Origin: Nitrospira sp.
GTDB taxonomy: Bacteria > Nitrospirota > Nitrospiria > Nitrospirales > Nitrospiraceae
Assembly (NCBI GenBank): GCA_031315995.1
Contig: JALDRG010000003.1
Location: 124,001 to 188,000, forward strand
Reading direction: 5' to 3'
DNA: 64,000 bases
Under the pieces are notes generated by a model, which made no database searches, had not been told where the DNA came from, and was given only the letters and a program-made list of their open reading frames with translations. The position numbers and the translations under genes were made by a program. Below are positions 37,701-46,101 of the stretch, piece after piece; position 1 is the stretch's first letter; each line of letters starts with the position of its first letter.

Positions 37701-38653
37701 CGCGACCCCTTCTGCTTGATGCCCTCACTCGTGTCCGCCGCACTCACGGCACGAGGATGGGTGCGATCGTATAACGCAAGTAATTGGTCCATCGCAAGAT
37801 GTGTATATTTTTGTGTCGTACTGAGCGAGACATGTCCCAACATTTCCTGAATGGCGCGCAGATCGGCGCCTTCATCCAACAAATGCGTGGCAAAGGAATG
37901 GCGCAACGTATGGGGATGAATCGCGCCCCCGGTCAGCTGTCGCGAATACTTGGCCACAATGCGCGCAATGGTTCTCGTGGTCAATCGGCCCCCGCGACTG
38001 TTGCGAAAGACGGCCACGGCATCCGATGATGGCCCGGACGACTGTCGCGTCGGAATCGAAGCCTGCGCGTGGTAAGCATCGATGGCCTCACGAGCGACGA
38101 TGCCCAGAGGAATCATCCGCTCTTTCCGTCCCTTTCCGCGCACTCGCACGACCCCTTCAGACCGATTGATATCGTCGCAATTCATGCCGACCAATTCACT
38201 GACGCGAGCTCCCGTGGAATACAGCGTTTCGAGAATTGCGCGATCTCGCAGGCTTTCGCGCTCCGTACCGCCGGGGAACTCCATCAACGCACCGGCCTCG
38301 TCCTTCGTGAGGACTTGGGGAAGGTGCTTGGGGAGTTTCGGCGCGCGTACGTCCTCCGCGGGGTTCATCTCCAATTGACCAACTCGAATCAGATACCGAA
38401 AAAAACTGCGCAGACAGGCCAGTTTTCTCGCCAGTGAGGTCTTCTTTTCTCCCTTGCGATCGCGCGCGGCAAGAAACTCGCGAATCAGAGCCGGCGCCAC
38501 CGACTCCGGCACCAGCGGCCCGCTCGGCTTCAGCGCGCCCAGGGCGAAGGCTTGGAACTGGGCCAGATCGGACGCATAGGCACGAATGGTTTGGGAGGAC
38601 GCGCTCTGCTGGACAGCGAGGACGTCTAGGAAAGCCCGGATTGCGCGATCCAT
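37697..38653 (-). CDS. xerC: Tyrosine recombinase XerC
   Basis: A 318-residue tyrosine recombinase: N-terminal core-binding domain ([18 protein letters not shown]) and catalytic domain with the arginine in [30 protein letters not shown] with the His-x-x-Arg pair, [14 protein letters not shown] and the catalytic tyrosine in KYTH. It should resolve chromosome dimers at dif together with XerD, or act alone. The start overlaps the end of trmFO by 28 bases, and its stop overlaps hslV. Order trmFO-xerC-hslV-hslU matches the classic Firmicutes cluster (gid-codV-clpQ-clpY). Confidence 0.94.
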   Translation of the reverse strand: MDRAIRAFLDVLAVQQSASSQTIRAYASDLAQFQAFALGALKPSGPLVPESVAPALIREFLAARDRKGEKKTSLARKLACLRSFFRYLIRVGQLEMNPAEDVRAPKLPKHLPQVLTKDEAGALMEFPGGTERESLRDRAILETLYSTGARVSELVGMNCDDINRSEGVVRVRGKGRKERMIPLGIVAREAIDAYHAQASIPTRQSSGPSSDAVAVFRNSRGGRLTTRTIARIVAKYSRQLTGGAIHPHTLRHSFATHLLDEGADLRAIQEMLGHVSLSTTQKYTHLAMDQLLALYDRTHPRAVSAADTSEGIKQKGSR

Positions 38654-39942
38654 GCCTCAAAATCCTCAACGGCTCGTTGCTGGATGAGACGCCGCTTTTG
38701 ATCCTTGTCGCGCGTCTTGAGGGTGACGGGAGGGAACAACCCGAAGTTCGTGTTCATCGGCTGGAAGCGTGCCGGGTCGCTCTTCGTAATATGTGCCATC
38801 AGACATCCGTGGGCGCTATTCGGCGGCGGTGTGAGCAGTGGCTGTCCCAGCAGGCCTCGCGCAGCATTGATCCCGGCGAGCCCTCCCATCGCGGCTGACT
38901 CGGTATATCCTTCGACCCCGACCAATTGTCCGGCAAAAAATACGGTGCCGCGCGACTTGAGCTGGAGCGTGTCACGCAACAGTTGCGGCGAATTGATGAA
39001 GGTATTGCGATGCAGACTGCCGAGCCGCAGAAATTCGGCCTGTTCGAGCCCTGGAATTAAGCGAAACACCCGCCGTTGCTCCGGATACGTGAGCTTGGTC
39101 TGAAATCCGACCATATTGTAGCAGGTCCCATGGGCATTTTCGGTGCGAAGCTGGACCACGGCATAGGGCCGCACTCCGGTCTTTGGATGCTCCAGTCCGA
39201 CGGGCTTCAATGGCCCAAACTGCATGGTCTGTCGACCCCGTTCAGCCATGACTTCAATTGGAATACAACTTTCAAAATACGCGACTTTCTCAAACTCTTT
39301 GGGTTGAACCTTCTCCGCCGTCATCATCGCTTCGTACAACGCATTGTAGGCGGCTTCATCCATCGGGCAATTGAGATAATCCGCGCCGCCCTTGCCGTAT
39401 CGCGACGCGCGGTAGACAATCTCCATGTCGATCGAATCCGCATCGATAATGGGAGAAATCGCATCAAAGAAGTAGAGGTGCCGCTCGTGGGTCAATGCGC
39501 TGATGGCGTTCGACAACTTCTCCGACGTGAGCGGACCTGTCGCGATGATGCTGACGGCGTCCTGCGGTATCTCCGTGACCTCTTCGCGCAGGATTCGGAT
39601 GTTCGGATGCCCCTCAAGCGCTTGGGTGATGCCCCGAGCGAATTGCTCGCGGTCCACCGCTAACGCCGAGCCGGCCGGCACGCGTGCCTCCTCCGCCGCG
39701 CGAATGACGAGTGAGTTCAGGAGGCGCATCTCCGTCTTCAGAATGCCGGGCGCATTGAGCGGATCGGCCGACCCGAGGGAATTTGAACACACCAGCTCCG
39801 CCAGATCACCCGTTTTATGCGCCTTGGTCATCTCCTTGGGGCGCATTTCGTAGAGCGTCACCCTGGCGCCACGATTCGCTGCCTGCCAGGCGGCTTCCGA
39901 GCCGGCCAGACCACCCCCGATGATCACGATGTCTTCACGCAT
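38626..39942 (-). CDS. trmFO: Methylenetetrahydrofolate-tRNA-(uracil-5-)-methyltransferase TrmFO
   Basis: A 438-residue flavoprotein. FAD motif [16 protein letters not shown] at the N terminus, [20 protein letters not shown], the [10 protein letters not shown] block and the late [19 protein letters not shown]. It methylates U54 of tRNAs using methylene-THF. I chose ATG 39942, which puts the FAD motif at the N terminus and gives the usual length; an in-frame start at 40008 would lie upstream of the predicted promoter -10 (39984-39979), which argues against it. Head of the trmFO-xerC-hslV-hslU-argB operon. Confidence 0.95.
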   Translation of the reverse strand: MREDIVIIGGGLAGSEAAWQAANRGARVTLYEMRPKEMTKAHKTGDLAELVCSNSLGSADPLNAPGILKTEMRLLNSLVIRAAEEARVPAGSALAVDREQFARGITQALEGHPNIRILREEVTEIPQDAVSIIATGPLTSEKLSNAISALTHERHLYFFDAISPIIDADSIDMEIVYRASRYGKGGADYLNCPMDEAAYNALYEAMMTAEKVQPKEFEKVAYFESCIPIEVMAERGRQTMQFGPLKPVGLEHPKTGVRPYAVVQLRTENAHGTCYNMVGFQTKLTYPEQRRVFRLIPGLEQAEFLRLGSLHRNTFINSPQLLRDTLQLKSRGTVFFAGQLVGVEGYTESAAMGGLAGINAARGLLGQPLLTPPPNSAHGCLMAHITKSDPARFQPMNTNFGLFPPVTLKTRDKDQKRRLIQQRAVEDFEAWIAQSGLS

Positions 39943-39978
39943 GAATGGGGAAACCTTTGCAAAGATGGAAGGAAGCCC

Positions 39979-40008
39979 ATTGTAAGAATCGTCTTTTCTC
40001 GATGTCAA
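39979..40008 (-). promoter_or_regulatory. Predicted promoter of the trmFO-argB operon
   Basis: On the minus strand a perfect TTGACA (40008-40003), an 18-base spacer and TACAAT (39984-39979), 37 bases before the trmFO ATG. Confidence 0.7.
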
Positions 40009-40102
40009 GAAACGGAGGGCTTATTCGTGGCCGCCCTCGGGCCATGACGCCAACCGGAAAAAATCGACCGAAGAGCCGGCCTGAACAGGCCCTCTGGATT
40101 TG

Positions 40103-40132
40103 TTGCTCCCTTTCGCCGGACCATGCTAGACT
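40103..40132 (+). promoter_or_regulatory. Promoter of tRNA-Val
   Basis: TTGCTC, an 18-base spacer and TAGACT, with 10 bases between the -10 element and the tRNA's first base. The spacing fits a direct transcription start at or near the tRNA. Confidence 0.55.
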
Positions 40133-40142
40133 CTCCCGACGT

Positions 40143-40217
40143 GGGCGATTAGCTCAGGGGGAGAGCGCTTCCTTCACACGGAAGAGGCCACTGGTTCGAT
40201 ACCAGTATCGCCCACCA
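40143..40217 (+). tRNA. tRNA-Val (anticodon CAC)
   Basis: Full cloverleaf: acceptor GGGCGAT with ATCGCCC, D arm AGCTCAGGGGGAGAGC, anticodon stem CTTCC/GGAAG around loop TTCACAC with CAC, T arm ACTGG-TTCGATA-CCAGT, discriminator A and encoded CCA. Confidence 0.96.
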
Positions 40218-40401
40218 TTCCCCATCTCGACTGTTCAGACACTGCTTCCATCCTACAACACCTCAACTTTCCTCGATTTCTTTGCGACATGACCTGCGGC
40301 TGCCCTCGACTGGACAGAACTGCGGCCCTGAGCTAGACTTTTCTCACAAGGAACAGACTTCGTCTTTTCGAATGTTCCGACAGAAGAAAGAGAGGCATGG
40401 T

Positions 40402-40734
40402 ATGCGCGGGATTGTGACAACGATCATATTGGGACTGCTTCTGACCACGGGCTGCTCGACCGCCAATCATCAGATGGCAACGCAAGACCAGAACTATAAC
40501 GCGCCGCTCAGCATTTATAGTGCAATGGACAGTACCTCGCTGGTCTATTCCGACCCCATGGCTGCTTCGCAGGCCAATGACAATCCCTATCGATGGCTTG
40601 GATTCATACTCCATCCGGTCGGCCTCTTGGTTGACTACACCGTGAACCGCCCGCTCTATACCATCGCCAGCCTTGCACCATACGTCTTCGGGTACACCGC
40701 TGAAGACTCCATGATCGACTCACAGCGCCGGTAA
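40402..40734 (+). CDS. Small lipoprotein of unknown function
   Basis: A 110-residue protein with a lipoprotein signal peptide ending in the lipobox TTGC (IVTTIILGLLLTTGC). The mature part is short and polar and ends in an aromatic hydrophobic piece (WLGFILHPVGLLVDYTVNR, then PLYTIASLAPYVFGYTAED). It resembles small envelope lipoproteins with a C-terminal membrane-associated helix. Unknown family. I chose ATG 40402 as it puts the signal peptide at the N terminus; the frame is open further upstream. A strong hairpin lies just after the stop. Confidence 0.65.
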   Translation: MRGIVTTIILGLLLTTGCSTANHQMATQDQNYNAPLSIYSAMDSTSLVYSDPMAASQANDNPYRWLGFILHPVGLLVDYTVNRPLYTIASLAPYVFGYTAEDSMIDSQRR

Positions 40735-40745
40735 CCCTGCTCGAA

Positions 40746-40780
40746 ACCTCGCCGACCGGGACCTCTTCCGGTGGCGAGGT
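40746..40780 (+). terminator. Strong hairpin after the lipoprotein gene
   Basis: ACCTCGCC pairs with GGCGAGGT, and inside it ACCGG pairs with CCGGT, with one bulged G and an 8-base loop. It starts 12 bases after the stop. No T-run follows. Confidence 0.6.
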
Positions 40781-40882
40781 GAGCATTCCAGCCCTTTCCA
40801 CTGCCAGTCGCATCTCCATTGCCGTTCAGGTATGCTCCCCTCCTTGATCGTGCGACATTGAACCGGGGCCTCGAATTCGACC

Positions 40883-42028
40883 ATGCATCGTCGGCTCTCA
40901 CTTCTGCCATTATTGTTCAGCGTCGGCGTCCTCTGGGTGGGATGCGATACTCCGCCACCGGCAAGAGCCCCGCTTCCTCCCTCGGAGAGCGACCTCGACC
41001 TAGCAGGGTCCACGAAGCTCTGCGATTCACGCCAGATATTCTTGGAGAGCCATCCCGGCGTCGTACCTCACATCCAGGCCTGGGGCAGTGGCGAAGAGCT
41101 TCGTATCCCGCCTGAGCAAAGTCGCTCCAAGAGCGAAGAGTCGTACTTCTTCGATGAAGATGGAACGCTGGTCGGGATGTTGTTCGTGTTTCGCTCCGGA
41201 CTGGATCTCGCCCCCTACAAAACGCTCCGGTACACCCTTTCCCAGCTAAAGCCTAGCCTGGAGTTCTATTTGACGGTGGCGCAGCTGGCCGATCGTCAGA
41301 ATATGGAATCCAGCACCATTTATGACACAGGCGACGAAAAGACCACGACACGATACTTGGTGCTGGGTGATCGAAACGCCCAACGCCTGCTCGAAGCGTC
41401 CTTTACGGTTGATCCCTACGTGAAACTCTTTTCTCCCTACCGCAAGGAGTTTCTTGACCGCCTCCGCGATACCGCCCAACAAACAGGCGGCCAACATCTC
41501 GATACGCAGGGGGCCGAAGACAAGGAACCCTTCGCATCACTGCAACAATTCGCCCGTGGCCAAACCGCGCAGCTCTCCTATTGCGGGAAGAAAAACCAAG
41601 TTATCGCCCTCGATGCGTACCAAAAAGCCAGCGTCTCGGGATTCACCGACAAGGTCTGGCAGGCAGAACTTCACCACCGCCTTGGCGTCTCCTGGGAGGC
41701 CGCAGGCAACCTGGAGAAGGCCAAGCGTGAACTCGTCGCTTCCCTGGCACTCCGCCCCAATTCCCCGGAAGTCGTCAACAACCTTGGTGCCGTGTACGGG
41801 AAATTGGGTGATAAACAGAATGCCCTGGCCTCATTCGAAAAGGCCATTTTGCTGCGCCCCAACTATGCCATCGCCCGTTTCAACGTGGCCGAAGCCATCG
41901 CCAATACCAACCCCAAACGAGCCATTACTGAATATGAGACGTACCTGGCGATCGTCGAAGGCATTCCTGAAGAAGCGGACCGCATCGCTCTCGCTCAACA
42001 ACGCGTAAAAGCGCTCAAGCACGAGTAG
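40883..42028 (+). CDS. TPR-containing lipoprotein
   Basis: A 381-residue protein. The signal peptide ends in a lipobox-like WVGC (Cys21), followed by a proline-rich linker (DTPPPARAPLPPSESD). A beta-rich middle domain of about 170 residues (SYFFDEDGTLVGMLFVF, TRYLVLGDRNAQRLLEAS) is not recognised. The C-terminal third is TPR: YQKASVSGFTDKVWQAELHH, RLGVSWEAAGNLEKAKRELV, NNLGAVYGKLGDKQNALASF, NYAIARFNVAEAI. Probably an outer- or inner-membrane-anchored periplasmic protein that binds other proteins. No operon partner is obvious. Confidence 0.75.
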   Translation: MHRRLSLLPLLFSVGVLWVGCDTPPPARAPLPPSESDLDLAGSTKLCDSRQIFLESHPGVVPHIQAWGSGEELRIPPEQSRSKSEESYFFDEDGTLVGMLFVFRSGLDLAPYKTLRYTLSQLKPSLEFYLTVAQLADRQNMESSTIYDTGDEKTTTRYLVLGDRNAQRLLEASFTVDPYVKLFSPYRKEFLDRLRDTAQQTGGQHLDTQGAEDKEPFASLQQFARGQTAQLSYCGKKNQVIALDAYQKASVSGFTDKVWQAELHHRLGVSWEAAGNLEKAKRELVASLALRPNSPEVVNNLGAVYGKLGDKQNALASFEKAILLRPNYAIARFNVAEAIANTNPKRAITEYETYLAIVEGIPEEADRIALAQQRVKALKHE

Positions 42029-42094
42029 CCGGCAAATCGCAGAGAGAGCGGACACTCGCCCGGCAGGTAGCCGAACGGGGGAGCGTGGGGCGGA

Positions 42095-42502
42095 TCAGCG
42101 GGGGGACTTTTCGGCTTCTTCCTGACTGGTCTTACACTCAATGCACAGGGTCGTCACGGGGCGAGCCTTCAGACGCTTGTAGGGGATATCACCCTTGCAG
42201 CCTTCGCAAATGCCGTAGGTCTGCGTGACAAATCGAGCCAACGCCTCATCGATTTTCTTGAGGAGTTTTCGTTCTCGCTCTCGAATACGAAACGAGAAAT
42301 GCTGGTCGGCTTCGGCGGAGGCCTGGTCGCTCACGTCCGGGAAGACTTCCAGCCCGGTAGGATTCGTCAACACCACTCCAGCTTCCGCCAAAATGGCCGC
42401 ACGTTGCCCTTCAAGGTCCTGCAAGATATCTGGATACTTGACCCCGTTTGGCTTAGGAAGTTTTTGCCGAGCTGTGGTGGACTTTTTCGTGGGAGTCTTC
42501 AT
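42095..42502 (-). CDS. DksA/TraR-type zinc-finger protein
   Basis: A 135-residue protein with a long helical N-terminal half (RERERKLLKKIDEALARF) and a C-terminal zinc finger C-x2-C-x17-C-x2-C: CEGCKGDIPYKRLKARPVTT then LCIEC. DksA proteins bind the RNA polymerase secondary channel and, with ppGpp, alter transcription of stable RNA and amino acid genes. The helical part here is shorter and more basic than in E. coli DksA, so a DksA-like paralogue is the safe call. It lies downstream of recR on the same strand, with a good promoter (42544-42573). Confidence 0.85.
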   Translation of the reverse strand: MKTPTKKSTTARQKLPKPNGVKYPDILQDLEGQRAAILAEAGVVLTNPTGLEVFPDVSDQASAEADQHFSFRIRERERKLLKKIDEALARFVTQTYGICEGCKGDIPYKRLKARPVTTLCIECKTSQEEAEKSPR

Positions 42503-42543
42503 CGAATACTCGGAATTGCAATGCCGGTATCGTCTTCAGACCG

Positions 42544-42573
42544 TCTATAGAAATTCGACTATAGCAGTCGCAA
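42544..42573 (-). promoter_or_regulatory. Predicted promoter of the dksA-like gene
   Basis: On the minus strand TTGCGA (42573-42568), an 18-base spacer and TATAGA (42549-42544), about 40 bases before the start codon. A second TATAG lies in the spacer. Confidence 0.55.
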
Positions 42574-42666
42574 ATCAAAGCGGTCAATCGGTTCTTCGCG
42601 GCTCAGTCACGCCATGGCCATATCCGACCGATTTCCGATCGAGCCGACTGAACCACGTTGGTCCTG

Positions 42667-43269
42667 TCAGAGATCCCTCCTGCCTTCAATCGACTTGACG
42701 AGGGTCACCTCGTCCGCATACTCGATGTCCATCCCGACCGGAATTCCATAGGCAATACGGGAGACCCGGACGTGATGCGGCTTCAAGAGTCGGGTCAAGT
42801 AGATGGCGGTCGCCTCACCTTCGATCGTGGGGTTCGTCGCCACGATGACCTCCTCCACCCCTCCTGCCTTGACTCGATCAAGCAGCTCCTCGGCCCGTAT
42901 GTCCGAGGGCCCCACGCCATCGAGCGGAGACAACACCCCGAGCAGGACGTGGTACAATCCCCGATACCCCCCGGCTCGTTCGATCGCATACAACGTGCTC
43001 GGCTCTTCGATCACGAGAATCTTGCTGCGATCCCGTTTGGGATCCCGACAAAACTCACAGAGCTCCTCTTCGGCGATGTTGCGACATTGACGGCAGAACG
43101 CCAACCCATCCTTCACCGCCTGAATCGCTCCGGCTAAGCGCATCGCATCTTCCCGTTCTGCTTTGAGCAGATGAAACGCCAGTCGCTGCGCGCTTTTCTG
43201 GCCGATCCCAGGCAAACGCACCAACTCCCGTACCAATTTCGCCAACAATCCCTGCTGATCAACACTCAT
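42667..43269 (-). CDS. recR: Recombination protein RecR
   Basis: A 200-residue recombination mediator. Helix-hairpin-helix (LVRLPGIGQKSAQRLAFHLL), a zinc finger with CRQCRNIAEEELCEFC, and a Toprim domain with LVIEEPSTLYAIERAGGYRG and VIVATNPTIEGEATAIYL. It acts with RecF/RecO in loading RecA at single-stranded gaps. The dnaX-ybaB-recR order is the classic conserved cluster. Confidence 0.96.
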   Translation of the reverse strand: MSVDQQGLLAKLVRELVRLPGIGQKSAQRLAFHLLKAEREDAMRLAGAIQAVKDGLAFCRQCRNIAEEELCEFCRDPKRDRSKILVIEEPSTLYAIERAGGYRGLYHVLLGVLSPLDGVGPSDIRAEELLDRVKAGGVEEVIVATNPTIEGEATAIYLTRLLKPHHVRVSRIAYGIPVGMDIEYADEVTLVKSIEGRRDL

Positions 43270-43305
43270 GAGGCAGAGTCACCTCTGATGAGGGCGCCGG
43301 CGCCA

Positions 43306-43629
43306 TCAAAACAAACCGGGGATCTTCATCCCGCCCGTCACGGCCTTCATTTCTTCAGCCATCATTTCGCGAGACTTCTTCAGCGCATCGTTGCCGGCAG
43401 CCACCACCAAATCCTGCAACATCTCGACATCGCCGGCCTTCACGACTTCCGGATCGATCTTCACACTCAGTATGTCCATGGCCCCGTTAACCGTCACAGT
43501 CACAATCCCGCCGCCTGCGGTCCCCGAGGCCGTCTTGGCTGCGGCCTGTTCCTGCACTTTGGCCATCTGTTCCTGCATGGCCTGCGCTTGCTTTAAAATG
43601 TTGGACATATTCCCGAATGGACTCTTCAT
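43306..43629 (-). CDS. ybaB: YbaB/EbfC family nucleoid-associated protein
   Basis: A 107-residue protein with the typical NILKQAQAMQEQMAKVQEQ N-terminal helix, followed by GGGIVTVTVNGAMDILSVKI and a C-terminal helix (LVVAAGNDALKKSREMMAE). It binds DNA as a dimer and is thought to affect nucleoid structure. The ATG at 43629 has an AGGAGG ribosome binding site and overlaps the dnaX stop (ATGA). A longer in-frame start would lie inside dnaX. Confidence 0.94.
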   Translation of the reverse strand: MKSPFGNMSNILKQAQAMQEQMAKVQEQAAAKTASGTAGGGIVTVTVNGAMDILSVKIDPEVVKAGDVEMLQDLVVAAGNDALKKSREMMAEEMKAVTGGMKIPGLF

Positions 43630-45497
43630 TCCTGTACCTCCTGCGTCGGAGTGGTCGTGCGAACTTCCGCCAGCTCTCCGCCGAACATCTCCAGGGCTTG
43701 TTTGACAAGGGGATGCGCCTTCGCCTGTTGCGTCAAGATCAGGCGCTGTTCCTGTTCCTTCGCAACTCGTATCTGTTTCATCGTAGGAGCGGCCCCTGGA
43801 TCCTGCTCCGCCACTTCTACAATGCGAATTCGTACGGCACATCCGTAAAGACTTTCTCCCAACGTCGCCAACGCGTGCAGGTTGTCTTCCTTCTCCAACA
43901 TCGATCGCGCTGTCGTTACCTGCTTGGCGAACCCCAATGTGATCAACCCGCCCTCAATCTTGACCAGACGGCCCATTTCAAGGAAAGGCGCGATGTTGGG
44001 ATGATTCGTAGAAACCGCTTCTTGAAACTGTTCCCAATTCACCTCGGCCGCAGCAGCCGACGTCTCGACAGGGGAGGCCGCCTTGGGTTCCTGCTGAACC
44101 GGCGCGACGGAATCCTGAGTATTGACCGCGGCAGAGGGGCGAGCAACAGGCGTAGAACCGGGCGGAGCCGCCGCCTCATGGGGACGTGCGACAGAAGAGG
44201 CCTTGGGGGCATTCCCCCTCGCAGCAGGCACCTGTGCGCCTCTGTCCTGAGTCGTTTTCACGCCGGCACTCCTTGCCACGCCGGACTGTGTCCTGGCATT
44301 AGGTGATGGCACAGCCGCTGGTGCAACAACCCGGCGCTCAGCCCTCGCCGTCTCCGATCGAGCGCCCGTTCCCACGGATGCCGGTTGGCCGGCGAACGAT
44401 TGCAATAAGCGGGTCGCGCGGACCGCCGCCGTTTCGAGCACAAACCGCGGATGAGCGCTCGCACGCAAGCTATCTTCAGCTCCCGCATACAACCGAAAGA
44501 GTTCCTGTAATTGCTCGACGGTAAACCGCTCGGCATCGCAAGCCAGTTCAGTCAAATCTTCCTCGGTGGCTTCCACGAGACTCCGCAACTCCGGCCCCGG
44601 CGGAACCACCGCCGCCACCAACATATTCCGCACGTATTCCACCAGGTCAGCACAATAGGCGCGCACATCATGACCTTGATCCAATAACCCCGCGATGACT
44701 TGTAACGCCTTGGCACTGTCTTGCTGAATCACCGCTTCGACCATAGCCCGCACTCGTTCCTGCGGAACCGCGCCGAGCAGCGCTTCAAGGTCCTGGTGAC
44801 GGATCGTTTTGCCACCGAACGCAATAATCTGATCCAGCAAACTGAGCCCGTCACGCATGCTGCCTTCGCTGGCTCGCGCCAGGGCCATCAGGCTGCGGTC
44901 TTCGATGGCCAGTCCATCTTGATCTGCCACATACCGCAGCCGTTGCACGATCTCGGCTTTTGAGATGCGACGAAAGTTGAAATGCTGACAGCGCGATAGG
45001 ATCGTCGCGGGGATCTTATGAATTTCCGTCGTCGCGAAGATGAACACGACATGGGCAGGGGGCTCTTCCAACGTTTTCAGCAGGGCGTTGAACGCTGAAT
45101 TGGAGAGCATATGCACTTCGTCGATAATATAGACTCGATACTGCCCCCGGAACGGCGTGAACTTCACATTCTCACGAATCTCGCGGACATCGTCCACGCT
45201 GGTGTTCGAGGCCCCGTCGATCTCGACCACATCCACCGACGTCCCCTGCGCGATCTCCTGACAATTTGCGCAGGTGTTGCAGGGGCTGCCCGTCGGCCCT
45301 TGCTCGCAATTGAGGGCTTTGGCCATGATTCGGGCGACCGTCGTCTTACCGACCCCGCGCGTGCCGGAGAAGAGAAAGGCATGGGCGATCCGCTTCGTCG
45401 CGATCGAATTCATCAACGTCTGCACGACGTGCGACTGCCCGATCACATCGTCAAACGTCCCGGGCCGGTATTTTCTCGCGGAAACCTGGTAATCCAT
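43626..45497 (-). CDS. dnaX: DNA polymerase III subunits gamma and tau
   Basis: A 623-residue clamp-loader ATPase. The start is the ATG at 45497, giving MDYQVSARKYRP at the N terminus. Walker A GTRGVGKTT is at residues 45-53; the zinc motif includes CEQGPTGSPCNTCANC; Walker B/SRC regions are in YIIDEVHMLSNSAFNALLKT and TTEIHKIPATILSRCQHFNF. A proline/alanine-rich linker at about 390-490 and a C-terminal tau domain follow. In some bacteria a programmed frameshift within an A-rich site makes the shorter gamma form; I saw no obvious site here. Upstream lie the SRP RNA and tRNA-Ser genes. Confidence 0.95.
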   Translation of the reverse strand: MDYQVSARKYRPGTFDDVIGQSHVVQTLMNSIATKRIAHAFLFSGTRGVGKTTVARIMAKALNCEQGPTGSPCNTCANCQEIAQGTSVDVVEIDGASNTSVDDVREIRENVKFTPFRGQYRVYIIDEVHMLSNSAFNALLKTLEEPPAHVVFIFATTEIHKIPATILSRCQHFNFRRISKAEIVQRLRYVADQDGLAIEDRSLMALARASEGSMRDGLSLLDQIIAFGGKTIRHQDLEALLGAVPQERVRAMVEAVIQQDSAKALQVIAGLLDQGHDVRAYCADLVEYVRNMLVAAVVPPGPELRSLVEATEEDLTELACDAERFTVEQLQELFRLYAGAEDSLRASAHPRFVLETAAVRATRLLQSFAGQPASVGTGARSETARAERRVVAPAAVPSPNARTQSGVARSAGVKTTQDRGAQVPAARGNAPKASSVARPHEAAAPPGSTPVARPSAAVNTQDSVAPVQQEPKAASPVETSAAAAEVNWEQFQEAVSTNHPNIAPFLEMGRLVKIEGGLITLGFAKQVTTARSMLEKEDNLHALATLGESLYGCAVRIRIVEVAEQDPGAAPTMKQIRVAKEQEQRLILTQQAKAHPLVKQALEMFGGELAEVRTTTPTQEVQE

Positions 45498-45610
45498 ATA
45501 GAACGTCAGACGTGAAACGTAAGGGGGACCACATACTCGCAGCGGTGAGAGTACTCGGCCCATTCGGCCGTGTTACATCTCACGCGCTACGGCTCGCTCT
45601 CGCAACTAAG

Positions 45611-45712
45611 TGGGGCCAGGTGATCCTGCGGCACACAGAACGAACCGCTTACCGTTGCTTCCTTCCGGACCTGGCGGGATTCACAGGGTTCTATTGCACA
45701 GGGCCCGGCCCC
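45611..45712 (-). ncRNA. ffs: Signal recognition particle RNA (small bacterial type)
   Basis: On the minus strand the hallmark sequence CAGGTCCGGAAGGAAGCA, the apical domain that binds Ffh, sits at the middle of the transcript. GGGGCC at the 5' end pairs with GGCCCC at the 3' end. Length about 100, like the 4.5S RNA of E. coli. Its place next to dnaX is common in bacteria. The exact ends are inferred from pairing and are accurate to a few bases. I could not identify a clear promoter of its own, and it may be co-transcribed from tRNA-Ser. Confidence 0.92.
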
Positions 45713-45781
45713 GATACACGTGAGGCTCTTTATTTGCTCGCCGCGCATCACATCGTGGTTCGCGGTCAAGCACGCTCTATT

Positions 45782-45871
<90 letters not shown>

Positions 45872-45897
45872 GCAATTGGACGACGTCAAGGGGTCGC

Positions 45898-45926
45898 ATC
45901 TTATCACGCAGGTTTTGAGGCGGCAA
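45898..45926 (-). promoter_or_regulatory. Promoter of tRNA-Ser
   Basis: On the minus strand TTGCCG (45926-45921), a 17-base spacer and TAAGAT (45903-45898), 27 bases upstream of the tRNA. Confidence 0.55.
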
Positions 45927-46045
45927 GGTAAGGACGAGCCTTCACAGATCGAGCGGTCAGGGCCTGAGAGGGAGCGCGGCACAGCATCAAAGAGATCCGA
46001 GCGGGGCCGCACCAGGTCCCGGACGCCCTTATAGAGATACCACCA

Positions 46046-46074
46046 TTGACCCCTCTCGCGCGCATTCCTATACT
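46046..46074 (+). promoter_or_regulatory. Predicted promoter of the AsmA gene
   Basis: TTGACC, a 17-base spacer and TATACT, 28 bases upstream of the AsmA ATG. It matches 5 of 6 at each element. Confidence 0.65.
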
Positions 46075-46101
46075 GCGTGACTATTCCAGCGGAGGTACGT
46101 G

